DNA of 64,000 bases, from the NCBI GenBank assembly GCA_050789255.1, contig JBOZRQ010000060.1, forward strand, positions 328,035-392,034, in the 5' to 3' direction. Source of the DNA: JBOZRQ01 sp050789255 (lineage in GTDB: Bacteria > Bacillota > Sulfobacillia > Symbiobacteriales > Symbiobacteriaceae). The notes below the pieces were generated by a model. It worked only from the letters and a program-made list of their open reading frames with translations, did no database searches and had not been told where the DNA came from. This document shows, one piece after another, positions 7,161 to 15,436 of the stretch (position 1 is the first letter of the stretch; every line of letters begins with the position of its first letter). The translations under genes were made by a program, and so were the position numbers.

Positions 7161-8432
7161 ATGTCCGGCAAGATCAAGGTCCTGTTGGTGGACGACTCCT
7201 ACCAGGTGCGCCAGTCGGTCAAGGCGATGCTGGAGTTCGAGGTGGGCGAGTTCGAGGTGGTCGGTGAGGCGGAGAACGGGCGGCTGGCCGTGGAGCAGGC
7301 AGCCCGTCTCCACCCGGACGTGGTGTTGATGGACATCAACATGCCCGTGCTGGACGGCATCTCCGCCACCGCCGAGATCATGGCGGAGGCGCCCACCGGG
7401 GTGGTGATCATCTCGGTGCAGGGGGAGCAGGAGTACCTGCGCCGGGCCATGAAGGCCGGCGCCCGGGACTACCTGGTCAAACCCTTTACCTGCGAGGAGC
7501 TGGTGGCGGCCCTGCGCAGCGCCGCGGCCGCCGGCCCCAACCTCCAGGCGATGGCCCCCGCGCCGCCCACCAAGCACAAGGGAAAGGTGATCTCGGTTTT
7601 CAGCACCAAGGGCGGGGTCGGCAAGACGACCGTGGCGGCCAATCTCTCTGCCGGGCTCGCCCAGGGCGGGAAGGTAAGGGTGGCCTGCGTCGACCTGGAC
7701 CTGGAGTTCGGCACGCTGGCCACCATGATGGGCGTGCGGCCCCAGGCGACCATCGTCGACCTGTGCCGCCTGCCGGGGACCATCACCCCGGAGCACGCCC
7801 AGAAGGTGCTCGCCAGGCAGGACCAGAGCGGGGTGGGCGTCCTGGCGAGCCCGCCCTTGCCCCACCTGGCCTCCGAGGTCGACGGCAGCGGTCGGGCCGA
7901 CAACACCCGCAGCTATGTGATCGAGGTAATCGAGGCCCTGCGGGCCAGCCACGACTTTGTGGTGATCGACACCTCAGCCTCCTTCCGGGAGGCGAACCTG
8001 GTCGCCTTCGACAAGTCCGACCTGATCCTGATGGTCGCCCTGCCTGAGATCACCGCCCTGGAATCGACCGCCAAGGGGCTCGATGTGCTCCTGGAGCGGC
8101 TCGAGTACCCCCGGGAGATGGTCCAGGTGGTGCTCAACAAGTGCGACTCCACCGTGGGCCTGACCCACGAGGAGATTGCAGCCAGCCTGGGCGTCCCGCT
8201 CACCCACCTGATCCCCACCGACAACCAGGCGGCCATTACCGCCACCAACACCGGCATCCCGATCATTTTGAAGCGCGCCAAGAACAGCCCGATCATCGAC
8301 GCATTGCAGCGCATGGTGACCGCCGTGGCCACGGGCGACGCCCGGACCGCTACCGCTGTTCCGGCGCACCCGGCGCTGAAGCAGGCTGCAGGCGGCGTGA
8401 CTCGCAGGCTGTTCGGCATGCTCTCGCTCTAA
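7161..8432 (+). CDS. cpaE: CpaE/TadZ-like receiver-ATPase fusion
   Basis: A 423-residue protein that localises Tad assembly. Residues 5-120 form a receiver domain with acidic pair D11-D12, a complete phosphoacceptor D58 in VVLMDINMP and a lysine in DYLVKPFT. Residues 140-400 are a ParA/MinD-type ATPase with a deviant Walker A KGGVGKTT at 150-157 and DLDLEFGTL. In TadZ/CpaE the receiver is often degenerate; here the Asp and Lys are intact, so real phosphorylation is possible. It starts the second half of the operon, 22 bp before cpaF. Confidence 0.9.
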   Translation: MSGKIKVLLVDDSYQVRQSVKAMLEFEVGEFEVVGEAENGRLAVEQAARLHPDVVLMDINMPVLDGISATAEIMAEAPTGVVIISVQGEQEYLRRAMKAGARDYLVKPFTCEELVAALRSAAAAGPNLQAMAPAPPTKHKGKVISVFSTKGGVGKTTVAANLSAGLAQGGKVRVACVDLDLEFGTLATMMGVRPQATIVDLCRLPGTITPEHAQKVLARQDQSGVGVLASPPLPHLASEVDGSGRADNTRSYVIEVIEALRASHDFVVIDTSASFREANLVAFDKSDLILMVALPEITALESTAKGLDVLLERLEYPREMVQVVLNKCDSTVGLTHEEIAASLGVPLTHLIPTDNQAAITATNTGIPIILKRAKNSPIIDALQRMVTAVATGDARTATAVPAHPALKQAAGGVTRRLFGMLSL

Positions 8433-8453
8433 ACAAACCCGAGGTGAATCAAG

Positions 8454-9890
8454 ATGTCCTCGCTGTACGACCGCATTAAGAGCAAGGAAGGGCAACGAGG
8501 TACCACGACACGGACCCCTGAAGCTTCACAGGCGACCCGGACCGGCGCCGCCCCGGTGATCGTGCTGGGCGGCGGCGTGACCACGGGGAGGGCGGCGCCC
8601 GCCCAGGCTGAGTCGGCCGAAAGCAAGGCCCGGCGAGAACTGAAGAACCGCGTGCAGCACCGCCTGATCCAGGAGATCGATGCCAAGGCGTTGGTCAATA
8701 CCCGGGAGATGACCGACCAGCAGCGGGCAGAGATTCACGAGAAGATCATGGAGTCGCTCTCCAAGGAGGAAGGGGTTCCCCCGCTGGAGCGGGAGGCGAT
8801 CGCGGCTGAACTCTACGCGGAGATCGTGGGGTTCGGCCCGATTCAGTCCTTGCTGGACGACCCGGAGGTCAGCGAGGTGATGGTCAACGCCCCGGACATG
8901 GTCTATGTCGAAAAGAAGGGCAAGCTGACGCTCTCCGGGGTCTCCTTCGCGTCGCCTGCCCAGGTGCTGCAGGTGATCGAGAAGATCGTGGCGCCGCTGG
9001 GCCGCCGCATCGACGAATCGAGCCCGATGGTGGACGCCCGCCTGCCGGACGGCAGCCGTGTGAACGCCATCATCCCGCCGTTGGCGCTGAAGGGACCCAG
9101 CATTACCATTCGTAAGTTCGCCAAGAAGCCGATCACCATCGACAACCTGGTGGAGTGGGGGACGCTGACCAAGCCGATGGCCATGTTCCTGGAGGCCTGC
9201 GTCAAGGCGCGGCTGAACGTGGTGGTCAGCGGCGGCACGGGCTCCGGCAAAACCACCACCCTGAACGTGCTCTCCAGCTTCATCCCCGACGACGAACGCA
9301 TCGTTACGATCGAAGACGCCGCTGAACTTCAGATGCGGCAGGCGCACGTGGTCTCCCTGGAGACCCGCCCCGCCAACCTGGAAGGGAAGGGCGAAATCTC
9401 GATCCGGCATCTGGTGAAGAACTCCCTGCGCATGCGGCCCGACCGGATCGTGGTCGGCGAGTGCCGCGGCGGCGAGGCGCTGGACATGCTCCAGGCGATG
9501 AACACCGGCCATGACGGTTCGCTCACCACCGGCCACGCCAACAGCCCCCGCGACATGATCTCCCGCCTGGAGACCATGGTGATGATGGCGGGCATGGAGC
9601 TGCCGGTCAAGGCGATTCGGGAGCAGATCGCATCCGCCGTCGATATGATCGTGCAGGTCAGCCGCCTTAAGGACGGCACCCGCAAGATCACCCACATTAC
9701 CGAAGTGCAGGGCATGGAGGGCGATGTGGTGGTCCTGCAGGATATCTTCCTGTTCCGTCAGACCGGCCTCAATCCGGAGGGCAAGGTGATCGGCGGCCAC
9801 TCGGCGACGGGGATCCGCCCGAAGTTCTACGAGAAGCTGGTGGAACACGGCTGCGAGCTGCCGGACGAGGTGTTCCAGGAGGAGTACTAA
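8454..9890 (+). CDS. cpaF: Tad pilus assembly ATPase CpaF/TadA
   Basis: The secretion ATPase that drives Flp pilus assembly, 478 residues, a PilT/VirB11-type hexamer in the cytoplasm. It has Walker A GGTGSGKTTT at 260-269, an Asp box IVTIEDAAEL, Walker B MRPDRIVVGECRG and a His box GHDGSLTTGHANSP. The N-terminal roughly 75 residues are variable and rich in Ala/Thr. It begins 22 bp after cpaE and ends 1 bp before tadB, indicating translational coupling. Confidence 0.95.
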   Translation: MSSLYDRIKSKEGQRGTTTRTPEASQATRTGAAPVIVLGGGVTTGRAAPAQAESAESKARRELKNRVQHRLIQEIDAKALVNTREMTDQQRAEIHEKIMESLSKEEGVPPLEREAIAAELYAEIVGFGPIQSLLDDPEVSEVMVNAPDMVYVEKKGKLTLSGVSFASPAQVLQVIEKIVAPLGRRIDESSPMVDARLPDGSRVNAIIPPLALKGPSITIRKFAKKPITIDNLVEWGTLTKPMAMFLEACVKARLNVVVSGGTGSGKTTTLNVLSSFIPDDERIVTIEDAAELQMRQAHVVSLETRPANLEGKGEISIRHLVKNSLRMRPDRIVVGECRGGEALDMLQAMNTGHDGSLTTGHANSPRDMISRLETMVMMAGMELPVKAIREQIASAVDMIVQVSRLKDGTRKITHITEVQGMEGDVVVLQDIFLFRQTGLNPEGKVIGGHSATGIRPKFYEKLVEHGCELPDEVFQEEY

Positions 9891-9891
9891 T

Positions 9892-10890
9892 ATGTGGCTG
9901 ATGATCTTTGTGCTAATCACGGCAGCGGCCTACCTGATATCGTCTCTCTGGGAGAGCAACCGCAGGGAGAGCGTCGAGCAGCGGCTGAACCGGCTGGTGC
10001 GCCAGCGCCAGTCCCTGGAGAGCTTCGTCACCCGGGACCTGCCCGGTGATCCCCTGAACCCCGAGGGCGAGGGGGAGTCCAAGCCCAAGGCCACCGAGGC
10101 GGCCCGCAAGGCCATGGTCGGCATGGTGGAGAAGGCGATCAGCGGCCGCCGGTTCTCGAACACCCTGGAGGTGCGGCTGCAGCGGGCCGACTGGAAGTGG
10201 AAGCCGGCCGAGTTCATGGTGGCCCAGGGGCTGGCGGCAGGCATGGGCCTGGGCCTGGCGATCATCTCGGCGCCGACGCTGTGGTGGCTGTTCCTGCCCC
10301 TGGGCTGGGTATCGCCCCACTTCCTGCTCAGCCGGGCGGAGAAGAAGCGGCTGAAGGCCTTTGAGCAGCAGCTGCCCGATGCGCTCTCGATCATGGCGAA
10401 CGCCCTGCGCTCGGGCTACTCCTTCCTTCAAGCCATGGACACCGTGAGCCGGGAGATGCCGGACCCCATTGGCAAGGAGTTTGGCATGGTGCTCCGGGAG
10501 ACCCGGGTCAACATCTCCCTTGATGAGGCCCTGAACAATTTGATCGCACGGGTTAAGAGCCCCGACCTGGACCTGGTGGTCACCGCGGTGCTGATTCAGC
10601 GGCAGGTGGGCGGCAACCTCTCCGAGGTGCTCGACAAGATCGGGGATACGATCAAGGAGCGCATCCGGATGCAGGGCGAGGTCCGCACCCTGACCACCCA
10701 GGGCCGCTTCTCCGGCTGGATCGTCTCGCTCCTGCCGGTGGCCCTGGCGGTGCTAATGCAGGTGATCTCCCCGGGTTACCTCGATCCGATGTTTCAGAAC
10801 CCCATCGGGTGGATCCTGGTGTTCGTTGGCGTGGTCATGCAGGGGATTGGCATCTTCATGATTAAAAATATGGTCAACCTGGAGGTGTAG
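9892..10890 (+). CDS. tadB: Tad pilus assembly membrane protein TadB
   Basis: An inner-membrane platform protein of the T2SF family, 332 residues. It has an N-terminal membrane segment, a charged cytoplasmic stretch, two central helices (about residues 105-145), the T2SF domain with FEQQLPDALSIMANALRSGY at about 163-182, and two C-terminal helices. It starts 1 bp after cpaF and stops 3 bp before tadC. It should pair with TadC and sit on the CpaF hexamer. Confidence 0.92.
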   Translation: MWLMIFVLITAAAYLISSLWESNRRESVEQRLNRLVRQRQSLESFVTRDLPGDPLNPEGEGESKPKATEAARKAMVGMVEKAISGRRFSNTLEVRLQRADWKWKPAEFMVAQGLAAGMGLGLAIISAPTLWWLFLPLGWVSPHFLLSRAEKKRLKAFEQQLPDALSIMANALRSGYSFLQAMDTVSREMPDPIGKEFGMVLRETRVNISLDEALNNLIARVKSPDLDLVVTAVLIQRQVGGNLSEVLDKIGDTIKERIRMQGEVRTLTTQGRFSGWIVSLLPVALAVLMQVISPGYLDPMFQNPIGWILVFVGVVMQGIGIFMIKNMVNLEV

Positions 10891-10893
10891 GCG

Positions 10894-11823
10894 ATGACTA
10901 CGCTCATCCTGGTGCTGGTCTTTGCCACCACCTCGGTCAGCACCTACCTGGTCCTCTCGCCCTCGGCCCAGGCGGTGCAGATCAAGCAGCGGGCCGCCTC
11001 GATCCGGCGCCCGGGGCTGATTCGCAACGAGCACGGCGTCCTGGTGGACGAGGTGATGGAGCTGCCGTTCGCCCAGCGGGTGCTGGGGCCGGCCATGGAG
11101 CGCTTCTATGACTGGGTGATGCGAATGGCCCCCGGCCAGGTGCAGGCCACGATTCAACTGAAGCTGGTCCAGGCGGGCAACCCCATGGGCCCCAGCCACT
11201 TCCTGGGCCTGAAGACCCTGGCGGCCGCCGGCCTAACGCTGTTCGGCTTTCTGATCGCAACACCGTTCCTGGGCGAGAAGCCCCTGGTGGCGGGCGCCCT
11301 CATGTTCGCTCTGCTGGTGCTGGGCTGGCGGGTGCCGGAGTTCTGGCTCTCCCGGATGATCACGAATCGAAGGAAGCTGATTGAGCGGGCGCTGCCTGAT
11401 GTGCTGGACCTGCTCTCGGTCTCCGTGGAGGCCGGCCTCGGCCTGGACGGTGCGATCCAGAAGGTGGGCGAGAAGTTCCAGGAGCCGACCTCGGGAGAGT
11501 TCCGGGAGCTGCTCAAGTCGGTCCGGCTGGGCACGCCCCGGGCGGAGGCGCTGCGGGCACTGGCCGACCGCACGGCCCTGGCCGACATGCGCACATTCGC
11601 TGCCGCGGTGATTCAGGCCGAGCAGCTGGGCGTTTCGATCTCCCGGGTGCTGCGGGTGCAGTCGGAGGCCCTCCGGGTCCGGCGCAAGCAGCGAATCGAG
11701 GAGAAGGCGATGGCCCTGCCGCTGAAGATGCTTTTCCCGCTGATCCTCTTTATCTTCCCGACGATCTTTATCGTAGTTCTTGGCCCTGTGGTGATCACGT
11801 TCATGACGGCGATGGTGAAGTAG
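10894..11823 (+). CDS. tadC: Tad pilus assembly membrane protein TadC
   Basis: The second T2SF-family platform protein, 309 residues, with an N-terminal signal-anchor-like helix, two central membrane segments and the T2SF domain containing ERALPDVLDLLSVSVEAGLG (about 165-184). The C-terminal helices run to the end. It has GGAGG before ATG 10894 and is tightly packed behind tadB. Together with TadB it makes the membrane base of the pilus machine. Confidence 0.92.
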   Translation: MTTLILVLVFATTSVSTYLVLSPSAQAVQIKQRAASIRRPGLIRNEHGVLVDEVMELPFAQRVLGPAMERFYDWVMRMAPGQVQATIQLKLVQAGNPMGPSHFLGLKTLAAAGLTLFGFLIATPFLGEKPLVAGALMFALLVLGWRVPEFWLSRMITNRRKLIERALPDVLDLLSVSVEAGLGLDGAIQKVGEKFQEPTSGEFRELLKSVRLGTPRAEALRALADRTALADMRTFAAAVIQAEQLGVSISRVLRVQSEALRVRRKQRIEEKAMALPLKMLFPLILFIFPTIFIVVLGPVVITFMTAMVK

Positions 11824-11838
11824 GTAGGGGGTCGTACC

Positions 11839-12174
11839 GTGATTGCACGGAATCTGCGGACAGGCCAGGTGCTGGGCGCCGCCGTCCGGCGGGCCGACAG
11901 CTTCTGGCTCCGCCTGCGGGGGCTGATGTTCCGTCGGGCTCTCGGCCCTGGCGAGGGACTGCTGATTTCGCCGTGCAAGGCGGTGCACACCCACTTCATG
12001 CGGATCCCCATCGACGTGATCTTTTTGGATCACTCTGGCAGGGTGCTGCACCTCATCCCGAGAATGATGCCATGGGGCCAGAGCCCAATCGTAAAGGACG
12101 CCGCCTCCGTGCTGGAACTGGCTGCGGGTGCGTCGGCCGGGACGATGTTGGGCGATCGGCTCCGGTTTGAGTAG
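11839..12174 (+). CDS. DUF192 family protein
   Basis: A 111-residue protein of the DUF192 (UPF0127) family, recognised by RRADSFWLRLRGLMFR, the GEGLLI-x-PC-x-A-x-HT-x-FM segment and the IDVIFLD strand. It has no signal peptide. The start is GTG 11839 with TAGGTAGGGGG upstream. Genes of this family are often found at the end of tad loci in Gram-positive genomes, and this one follows tadC by 15 bp. Its biochemical role is not established; a pilus-related role is inference from context. Confidence 0.85.
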   Translation: MIARNLRTGQVLGAAVRRADSFWLRLRGLMFRRALGPGEGLLISPCKAVHTHFMRIPIDVIFLDHSGRVLHLIPRMMPWGQSPIVKDAASVLELAAGASAGTMLGDRLRFE

Positions 12175-12193
12175 ATCTTGGGAGGTATTGCTG

Positions 12194-12700
12194 ATGCCCT
12201 TGCTGGATGTACCTGGTGTTCCACAGATGCACCCCGCAGCTGCCGAGGCCTGGTATGTACTGGAGTTTGGCAGGGAGCGGCTCCTCAAGGAGGTCGAGGG
12301 CCTCACCGAGGAGCAGCTGTTCACGGTCCCGGCGGGGTTCCGAAACTCCATCGCCACGCTGCTCTGTCACATCGCAGGGTCCGATATGGCCTTTGCGCAC
12401 AACCTGTCCAACCGAACGATGCCGGATGAGCTGAAGGCCGAGTACTTCCTGGGCCGCAACGACAACCTGCTGATCGAGCCCAAGGGCGAGACCAAGGAAA
12501 GCCTTCTGGCCAAGTTTGACCGGTCCCGGGCGGCTCTGAAGGAGGCCCTGCTCCAGCTCACAGCTGAGGACGTCGAGAAGACCCTGGAGCGTCCGGGCGG
12601 CATGCAGATCACCATGCGGTGGATGCTCGCCCTGGTGGGCTACCACGCCACGCTGCACATCGGCCAGATTCAGATGGTCAAGCAGCACCTATTAGCGTAA
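12194..12700 (+). CDS. DinB-superfamily protein
   Basis: A 168-residue DinB/YfiT-like four-helix protein. A histidine in TLLCHIAGSD and the later YHATLHIGQI pair provide the three His ligands usual for the metal site (Ni or Zn) in this superfamily. Members include thiol-dependent S-transferases such as bacillithiol transferase. I chose ATG 12194, which has GGAGG at 12181-12185; the frame is open further upstream but without a site. It overlaps nothing and ends in a strong terminator. Confidence 0.85.
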   Translation: MPLLDVPGVPQMHPAAAEAWYVLEFGRERLLKEVEGLTEEQLFTVPAGFRNSIATLLCHIAGSDMAFAHNLSNRTMPDELKAEYFLGRNDNLLIEPKGETKESLLAKFDRSRAALKEALLQLTAEDVEKTLERPGGMQITMRWMLALVGYHATLHIGQIQMVKQHLLA

Positions 12701-12703
12701 CAA

Positions 12704-12737
12704 GAGGACTCCCCTTTGGTGGGGAGTCCTCATTTTC
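12704..12737 (+). terminator. Terminator after the DinB gene
   Basis: A perfect 11-bp stem GAGGACTCCCC / GGGGAGTCCTC with a 6-nt loop, then ATTTTCTT. The stem sequence recurs at 13609-13634 on the other side of the next gene. Confidence 0.9.
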
Positions 12738-12868
12738 TTAGCAAAGCCGATCGGCAACTCCCCGTAGAACTTTTTCGATGGAAGCACCGTCCTACCATGA
12801 GAGTCGCAGGTGACCGTTGGCCGGAAACGAGGGATTGTCTAAGTACCAATCATCCGGGGGTGACACGG

Positions 12869-13546
12869 ATGCGCCATTTCGGAGCCATGCTCCTGCTCGG
12901 TCTGACACTTGCTGCCTGCACCTCGTCTGAGCATTCCCAGAAGCCGAGTGTTTCGCCGTCTGCCTCGCTGGCCCAGTCGGCAAATACGGTACCAGCGCTA
13001 TCCTCACCGGCGCGGGCCGAATTGAGCGTGAACGGTGATGACCTGGAGTGGACGGAGGCGCTTCGTTTCACGCCTAAGCAAGTCCTGACGGACAAGCCAT
13101 TTACCCATGCAGGAGTCGCCCGGAGTTCAGAAGCATCCTATGTCGGAGGGCGAGTGGCGCTCTGGTGGAGTGAAGATGGCTACCTGTCCGCAGCGGCTGC
13201 TGTCCGACTGACAGACGGCACATGGAAAGCTGCGTCGCGATCTACCCACGTAGCACTGTCGAAGATCCCGCGCTTTTCTACCAGCGTCGCCCGGGTTGAC
13301 CCGGTGGATGCCCCTGAACATGATCCTGGCGTGTGGGCTGTTTTCGGTCACGTTGGGGACACGAATGTCTCCGTGGTTGAGATCAGCGGTGGGGAGATGC
13401 CGCCTATCCTAGCCAAGGTGGAGCACGATGTGTGGGTTGCACTTTATGTGAACGCCGCACCGCCGGGCACCCTCACCATCGTCGGGCGTGATGCTGCCGG
13501 ACATGAAGTTGTGCGCACAACTGAGCTAGTAAAGCTAGATCAATAG
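12869..13546 (+). CDS. Hypothetical lipoprotein
   Basis: A 225-residue secreted protein of unknown function. The N-terminus (MRHFGAMLLLGLTLAAC) is a lipoprotein signal with Cys at residue 17, followed by a Ser-rich linker. The rest looks like a beta-rich domain with scattered Trp, with no recognisable catalytic motif. I chose ATG 12869 because it begins exactly at the signal peptide, with GGGGG upstream; the frame is open to 12716 but that part reads through a terminator. Its codon use looks less GC-skewed than its neighbours', which could mean recent acquisition. Confidence 0.72.
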   Translation: MRHFGAMLLLGLTLAACTSSEHSQKPSVSPSASLAQSANTVPALSSPARAELSVNGDDLEWTEALRFTPKQVLTDKPFTHAGVARSSEASYVGGRVALWWSEDGYLSAAAAVRLTDGTWKAASRSTHVALSKIPRFSTSVARVDPVDAPEHDPGVWAVFGHVGDTNVSVVEISGGEMPPILAKVEHDVWVALYVNAAPPGTLTIVGRDAAGHEVVRTTELVKLDQ

Positions 13547-13608
13547 CAAGCCCGGTAGTCTATCGCACCACAAGACCCAGGTGTGCCCCGGGGTTCGTCA
13601 TCAGCCAA

Positions 13609-13634
13609 AGGACTCCCCTAGAGAGGGGAGTCCT
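13609..13634. terminator. Bidirectional terminator between convergent genes
   Basis: A 10-bp stem AGGACTCCCC / GGGGAGTCCT with loop TAGAGA lies between the lipoprotein gene and the convergent regulator gene. On the plus strand it is followed by CTAATCATT. The stem is nearly identical to the terminator at 12704-12731. Confidence 0.78.
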
Positions 13635-13638
13635 CTAA

Positions 13639-14772
13639 TCATTCTGTGACCCCGACGACCTCGCCGGTCTGGCTGGTGTCGTAGCTGCCGAGGGCTTCCA
13701 GCTGGGCCCGGACCGAGCGGTGGCTCAGGGTGGCCAGGAGTTGGCGGACCGGCTGCTCCTCCATGTACTCCCGGAGCACGACAATGTCATAGCGGCCCCG
13801 GTGCAGGGGCAGAAAGTCCAGGCCGTAGGCCGCGGCGACCGAGGCGGTGCTGACGCCGGCATCGGCGGTGCCTTCGGCGACGGCCTGGGCGACCTCAAGG
13901 TGGCCTCCCAGGGTGCGGTCGAAGCCACGTACCTGGTCCGCAGGGATGCCCGACTGGTTCAGCACCCGCTCCAGCAGCTGCCGGGCGCCGGCCCCCGGCT
14001 CCCGGTTCACCAGGGTGACATCGGCCCGGCCCAGGTCGGCTGGACCTTGAATGGACTTGGGGTTCCCGGGCGCCAGCAGTAGCCCTTCCTCCCAGATGCC
14101 CAGGTTGATCAGCACGGTTGGGCGCCCGCTCAGCGCCTTCTGCACGAAGGGCGTGTTGTGCTCGCCGGTCTCGGGGTCGTAGAGGTGGAGCCCGGCTGCG
14201 TGGATCTCGCCGCGGGCGAGGGCGCCCAGCGCCTCGGTGGAGTTGGCGAAGACCCAGTGGACACGCAGGCCGGGGTGCCAGCGCTCGGCGGCCCGGGCCC
14301 ACAGGGAAAGCGACGGGGTGCAGCCGGCGATCACCACGGTCTGCAGGAGGCTCTCGGGGTTGTCGAGCAGTCGGACCTGAAGCTGGTCGGCGCCCGGCTC
14401 CAGCAGGCCGTCGCCGTCGGCGGGGATCAGCTCGGTGCGGAAGGCGCTGGCGCCGCTCAAGGGATGGGCGACCCAGCGCCCGCCGACCTTGGCCAGGGCC
14501 AGCCGGGTGGCGGCGCCCACCGGGACTCCTCTGGCCGGCGTCGCCAGGACCGACGGCGATTCCGAGTCGAGCCAGAACAGGTCCTCGACCCGGCAGCCCA
14601 GGGCCCGAGCGATCTTGAGCGACAGCGTGGTGGAGGGGGCGTACTGGCCGGACTCCACGCCGCTGATGTTCTGCCGGGTGACGCCGGCCAGGTCGGCCAA
14701 CTCCTGCTGGCTGAGGCCCAGGCGGGTGCGGATCGCCTTGAGGTTGTTGCGCAGCGGGCTTTCCTGCTTCAC
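13639..14772 (-). CDS. XRE-type regulator with molybdate-binding-like domain
   Basis: A 377-residue transcription regulator. Residues 1-70 are a Cro/C1-type HTH (LGLSQQELADLAGVTRQNIS). From about residue 100 it has a periplasmic-binding-protein-like domain of the COG1910 type, with AGCTPSLSLWARAAE, GEIHAAGLHLYDPETGEHN, VNREPGAGARQLLERVL and TADAGVS segments. Such HTH-PBP fusions sense an oxyanion, usually molybdate or tungstate, in the cytoplasm. GTG 14772 overlaps the modB stop (GTGA), implying translational coupling; an in-frame ATG at 14808 would overlap further. It probably controls modAB. Confidence 0.85.
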   Translation of the reverse strand: MKQESPLRNNLKAIRTRLGLSQQELADLAGVTRQNISGVESGQYAPSTTLSLKIARALGCRVEDLFWLDSESPSVLATPARGVPVGAATRLALAKVGGRWVAHPLSGASAFRTELIPADGDGLLEPGADQLQVRLLDNPESLLQTVVIAGCTPSLSLWARAAERWHPGLRVHWVFANSTEALGALARGEIHAAGLHLYDPETGEHNTPFVQKALSGRPTVLINLGIWEEGLLLAPGNPKSIQGPADLGRADVTLVNREPGAGARQLLERVLNQSGIPADQVRGFDRTLGGHLEVAQAVAEGTADAGVSTASVAAAYGLDFLPLHRGRYDIVVLREYMEEQPVRQLLATLSHRSVRAQLEALGSYDTSQTGEVVGVTE

Positions 14773-15434
14773 TTCCTCGCCCCCTTTCCGAACCGCAGGC
14801 CCACCCACATGGCGAGGGTGGCGAACATGGTCAGGAGCAGCGCCAGGGTATGCGCGGTGAGCGACTGGCCCCCCTGCACCGCCGAGTAGATCGCCAGCGA
14901 CATGGTCTGGGTTTTGCCGGGGATGTTGCCGGCGACCATCAGCGTGGCGCCGAACTCGCCCAGCGAGCGGGCGAAGGCCAGGAGCACACCCGTCCAGATC
15001 CCCGGCCAGGCCAGCGGCACGGCGACGAAGCGGAAGGTCTCCACGCGGGCGGCCCCGTCGATCTGGGCGGCCTCGTAAACCTCGTGCGGGACGGCCTCCA
15101 GGGCGTTCCGGGCGGCCTGGACAAACAGAGGGAGGCAGACCACGGCGGAGGCGAGGACGGCGGCAGCGGTGGTGAAGATCAGCGTGGCGCCCCAGAGGTG
15201 CATCGTCAGCCGGCCGATGGGTCCCTGGCGGCCGATCAGCAGCAGTAGATAGTAGCCAAGCACCGTCGGGGGCAGCGCCAGGGGGAGGTTGACCGCCACA
15301 TCGAGGACGGAGCGTCCCCGCCAGCGGGGGCGGGCGAGCGCCCAGGCCAGGGGCAGGCCGACGATCAGTACCACGGCGGTCGCCAGCAGCGAGATCTTAC
15401 CGGAGATCCACAGGTTCGATGCGATGTCCTGCAT
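14769..15434 (-). CDS. modB: Molybdate ABC transporter permease
   Basis: The membrane channel of a molybdate importer, 221 residues with about five helices. It has the binding-protein-dependent transport signature around EAAQIDGAARVETFRFVAVP (about residues 140-160) and the ModB-typical LPLALPPTVLGYYLL. It starts 2 bp after the modA stop. No ModC ATPase is encoded in the window, so the energising subunit must be elsewhere or shared. Confidence 0.9.
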   Translation of the reverse strand: MQDIASNLWISGKISLLATAVVLIVGLPLAWALARPRWRGRSVLDVAVNLPLALPPTVLGYYLLLLIGRQGPIGRLTMHLWGATLIFTTAAAVLASAVVCLPLFVQAARNALEAVPHEVYEAAQIDGAARVETFRFVAVPLAWPGIWTGVLLAFARSLGEFGATLMVAGNIPGKTQTMSLAIYSAVQGGQSLTAHTLALLLTMFATLAMWVGLRFGKGARK

Positions 15435-15436
15435 GG

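Noticed and set aside
8526..9920. 464-codon minus-strand frame opposite cpaF
   Set aside because: Antisense to an unmistakable secretion ATPase; His/Asp/Leu-rich composition typical of high-GC shadow frames.
12716..12868. N-terminal extension of the lipoprotein gene
   Set aside because: It would start inside a terminator and bury the lipoprotein signal peptide.
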